This document shows, piece by piece, positions 5,324 through 7,088 of a DNA stretch of 7,088 bases. A program made the translations under genes and the position numbers. Under the pieces are notes generated by a model. That model had not been told where the DNA came from. It worked only from the letters and a program-made list of their open reading frames with translations, and searched no databases. Source of the DNA: CAYRIY01 sp964424335. Its GTDB lineage: Bacteria; Bacillota; Limnochordia; DTU080; RSA5. The stretch lies in the NCBI GenBank assembly GCA_964424335.1, contig CAYRIY010000144.1, positions 1-7,088 of the forward strand, read 5' to 3'. Each line of letters begins with the position of its first letter. The first letter of the stretch is position 1.

Positions 5324-6910
5324 TTGAGCATGTTTTCCTTCACGGGTCCTCAAGGCGTGTGGCGAAGCGTCTCCACGGCGTGCGTCACCGCACTAACGCT
5401 GCTATTGACTGCCATTAACGTGCAGGCCTTTGACATCATGGAAGCCACGATACCAGGCATTCACGCAGCGCTCCAGCGCGGCGAACTGTCCTGTGTCGAG
5501 CTCGTCCAAGGATACCTTGACCGCATCGAAGCGTACGATCAGCAAGGCCCCGCAATCAACTCGATCCAGACGGTAAATCCGCTAGCCATCGCAGAGGCCG
5601 AGCGCCTCGATGCCGCTCTTGCGACCTCTGGGCTCGTCGGTCCGTTGCACTGCATTCCCGTCCTCGTGAAAGACCAGGTGGAAGTGGCCGGCATGCCCAC
5701 GACCTACGGCTCGGCTATTTTCAAGGACTTCGTCTCTGACAGGGACGCGACCATCGTCACAAAGATGAAAGAGGCTGGAGCGATCATCCTCGCCAAGACG
5801 AACATGGGCGAGTACGCCTCGGGTTACGTAGGTTCCGCGTTTGGCGTTTGTCGAAACCCCTACGATCCGACCCGAAACCCGAGCAGTTCCTCGTGCGGGA
5901 CGGGCGCCGCAGTCGCCGCGAACTTTGGAACTGTCGGCATCGCCGAGGACACGGGCGGCTCTACACGCGGCCCCGCGTCGCATACCAGCACGGTCGGGCT
6001 CAGGCCCACAACGCAGCTCATCAGTCGGTACGGCATGATGCCCGCGACACCGAGCCGCGATACACTCGGCCCGCTGACGCGCACCGTGCGGGACGCGGCC
6101 ATCCTGACCGACGTGATCGCCGGGTACGACCCAAACGATCCGATCACGGCGTACGCCTTCGCACAAATCCCCGAGACCTACACCGCTTTCCTCGACGAAA
6201 ACGGCCTCCAAGGAGCAAGGATCGGCATCATTCGGGATCCAATGTCAAACGCTGATCCCACCGCCGCCGATTACATCGCCATCCAAGCCATTGTCGATCA
6301 AGTGGCGAGTGACATGAGAGCGCTCGGCGCGGAAGTGGTCGATCCGTTGATCATTCCGGACTTGAGATCGCTGATGGACGTAGGCGGCACAAGCTCCGAA
6401 ACCGAAGCGGCCATCAACGCGTACCTGGATCAGCTCTCGAATCCACCCGTTGATTCGTTTCGGGAGATCGCCACATCGGATCTCGTCGTTCCTTCCCGAC
6501 GAAACGGCCTACTCAACGCCCTAAATCGAACCACGGACGACCTCGACTACCTGCAATCCCTGGTAAAGCGAGAGAACCTGCGGCAAGTCATCATCAAGGT
6601 CATGGCCGATTACGAACTGGACGCTCTGGTCTACCCGACGTTCTCTCACCAGCCCGCCTTGATTCCCGAGGGCATCCTTACCGGGGCCGGCGGGGGCGGC
6701 ACGCCGGGCAGCAACCGAAGTCTCAGCCCGTACATCGGATTTCCCGCTCTGACCGTCCCAGCCGGATTCACCCCCGACAACTTGCCCGTCGGCATCGACA
6801 TCATGGGCCGGCCATTCTCGGAAGGGTTGCTGTTCAAGTTCGGCTACGCGTTTGAGCAGGGAACGATGCATCGTCGGCCGCCTGCGTTCACGCCTGCGTT
6901 GACGAAGTGA
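5324..6910 (+). CDS. Exported amidase-signature family hydrolase
   Basis: This 528-residue enzyme should hydrolyse a carboxamide outside the cytoplasm. Residues 1-35 are a signal peptide: Arg14, a hydrophobic core near 19-31 and VQA-FD cleavage after Ala35. The amidase-signature Ser-Ser-Lys triad is complete: Lys116 (VLVKDQVE), the cis-serine Ser189 and nucleophile Ser213 (EDTGGSTRGPAS). The triad spacing (73 and 24 residues) is close to that of fatty acid amide hydrolase (75 and 24). The usual GGSSxG around the cis-serine here reads SSSSCG, with both glycines replaced by serine and a cysteine after. The C-terminal part has YPTFSHQPAL, a glycine-rich loop and GFPALTVPAGF before LPVGIDIMGRPFSE, all typical of the family. 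GatA is excluded by the signal peptide and the absence of GatB/GatC. The natural substrate is unknown. Start TTG at 5324 is set by AAGGAG; the gene appears monocistronic, between a terminator and a strong hairpin. Confidence 0.92.
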   Translation: MSMFSFTGPQGVWRSVSTACVTALTLLLTAINVQAFDIMEATIPGIHAALQRGELSCVELVQGYLDRIEAYDQQGPAINSIQTVNPLAIAEAERLDAALATSGLVGPLHCIPVLVKDQVEVAGMPTTYGSAIFKDFVSDRDATIVTKMKEAGAIILAKTNMGEYASGYVGSAFGVCRNPYDPTRNPSSSSCGTGAAVAANFGTVGIAEDTGGSTRGPASHTSTVGLRPTTQLISRYGMMPATPSRDTLGPLTRTVRDAAILTDVIAGYDPNDPITAYAFAQIPETYTAFLDENGLQGARIGIIRDPMSNADPTAADYIAIQAIVDQVASDMRALGAEVVDPLIIPDLRSLMDVGGTSSETEAAINAYLDQLSNPPVDSFREIATSDLVVPSRRNGLLNALNRTTDDLDYLQSLVKRENLRQVIIKVMADYELDALVYPTFSHQPALIPEGILTGAGGGGTPGSNRSLSPYIGFPALTVPAGFTPDNLPVGIDIMGRPFSEGLLFKFGYAFEQGTMHRRPPAFTPALTK

Positions 6911-6943
6911 CGATTAAGCCTATGACAGGAACCAATTGATCAA

Positions 6944-6989
6944 AGAAGCCCAAGCGGAACGGGAACCCTCCCGCCCCGCTTGGGCTTCT
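6944..6989 (+). terminator. Strong hairpin after the amidase gene, probable terminator
   Basis: A perfect 14-bp stem pairs 6944-6957 (AGAAGCCCAAGCGG) with 6976-6989. Above it, after a 2x2 internal loop, CGGGA/TCCCG (6960-6964, 6969-6973) adds 5 bp around a 4-base loop. It begins 34 bases after the amidase stop. On the plus strand the bases after it (ACCCTTG) are not a T run. On the minus strand the stem is followed by TTGATCAATT, slightly richer in T. It may act in both directions or mainly shield the 3' end. Confidence 0.7.
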
Positions 6990-7028
6990 ACCCTTGTAGT
7001 CGACAACCAATCCGATCGACAATCGGCC

Positions 7029-7088
7029 ATGAGCTCGCGTGAGGAGAGCGCCTCTACATACGGCTTCGCCACCGAAACCGAAAACCTC
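7029..7088 (+). CDS. Possible start of a further gene, cut by the right edge
   Basis: ATG at 7029 opens a frame that is still open after 20 codons at the window end; the peptide runs MSSREESASTYGFATETENL. It begins 39 bases after the strong hairpin. There is no Shine-Dalgarno in front of it, unlike every other gene here, and I see no promoter. The TYGFAT...NL pattern faintly recalls the N-terminus of PLP-dependent O-acetylhomoserine sulfhydrylases (YGFxT...LHAG), but the spacing does not align cleanly, so I do not assign that function. Confidence 0.3.
   Translation, partial: MSSREESASTYGFATETENL

Noticed and set aside
5582..6211. Minus-strand open frame of 209 codons within the amidase gene
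   Set aside because: It lies antisense to the catalytic region of the amidase, and its peptide has the composition of a shadow frame.
6920..7087. Minus-strand open frame entering from the right edge
   Set aside because: About 55 codons are open, but the frame contains the 14-bp hairpin and the peptide matches nothing I recognise. It cannot be excluded without sequence to the right.

Overview
This is a bacterial window with dense coding, GC-rich genes and more AT-rich intergenic DNA. It carries five recognisable genes and one possible gene start cut by the right edge. Strong AAGGAGG-type ribosome binding sites combined with TTG and GTG starts, secreted proteins with signal peptidase I-type leaders, and a solute-binding protein without a lipobox cysteine all indicate a bacterium, but I cannot place it further. 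I see no rRNA, tRNA, insertion sequence, CRISPR array or phage gene.

Left half, minus strand (3257 down to 1): an operon reads phnA (phosphonoacetate hydrolase), then a zinc-dependent alcohol dehydrogenase of the kind repeatedly found beside phosphonate catabolism genes, then a LysR-type regulator that runs off the left edge with its last few residues unseen. The spacers are 16 and 43 bp, and the dehydrogenase Shine-Dalgarno overlaps the phnA stop codon. The likely logic is a LysR protein sensing a phosphonate and switching on an enzyme that splits phosphonoacetate into acetate and phosphate. The dehydrogenase would oxidise a hydroxyl- or aldehyde-level precursor. No PhnW, PhnX, PhnY or C-P lyase gene is visible.

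Middle (3258-3678): a 421-bp divergent control region. It holds a perfect TATAAT for phnA and two related inverted repeats (ATAACC-N4-GGTT). Each repeat is centred about 65 bp upstream of a proposed start site, one for phnA and one for the divergent gene, which is where LysR proteins usually bind. This is the most interesting regulatory signal in the window.

Right half, plus strand: a secreted family-1 (carbohydrate-type) ABC solute-binding protein stands alone, without permease or ATPase genes, and ends in a hairpin terminator. After a 307-bp gap with its own promoter and an unusual leader (tandem GGAGGTTTTTG repeat inside a long inverted repeat) comes an exported amidase-signature hydrolase. 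A strong hairpin follows, then a possible gene start at 7029 that continues past the window.

Taken together, this looks like an accessory nutrient-scavenging locus: a regulated phosphonoacetate module facing an orphan binding protein and an exported amidase. The link between the two halves is inference from orientation and from the paired operators. Each family is known; the combination and its control are what may be new.
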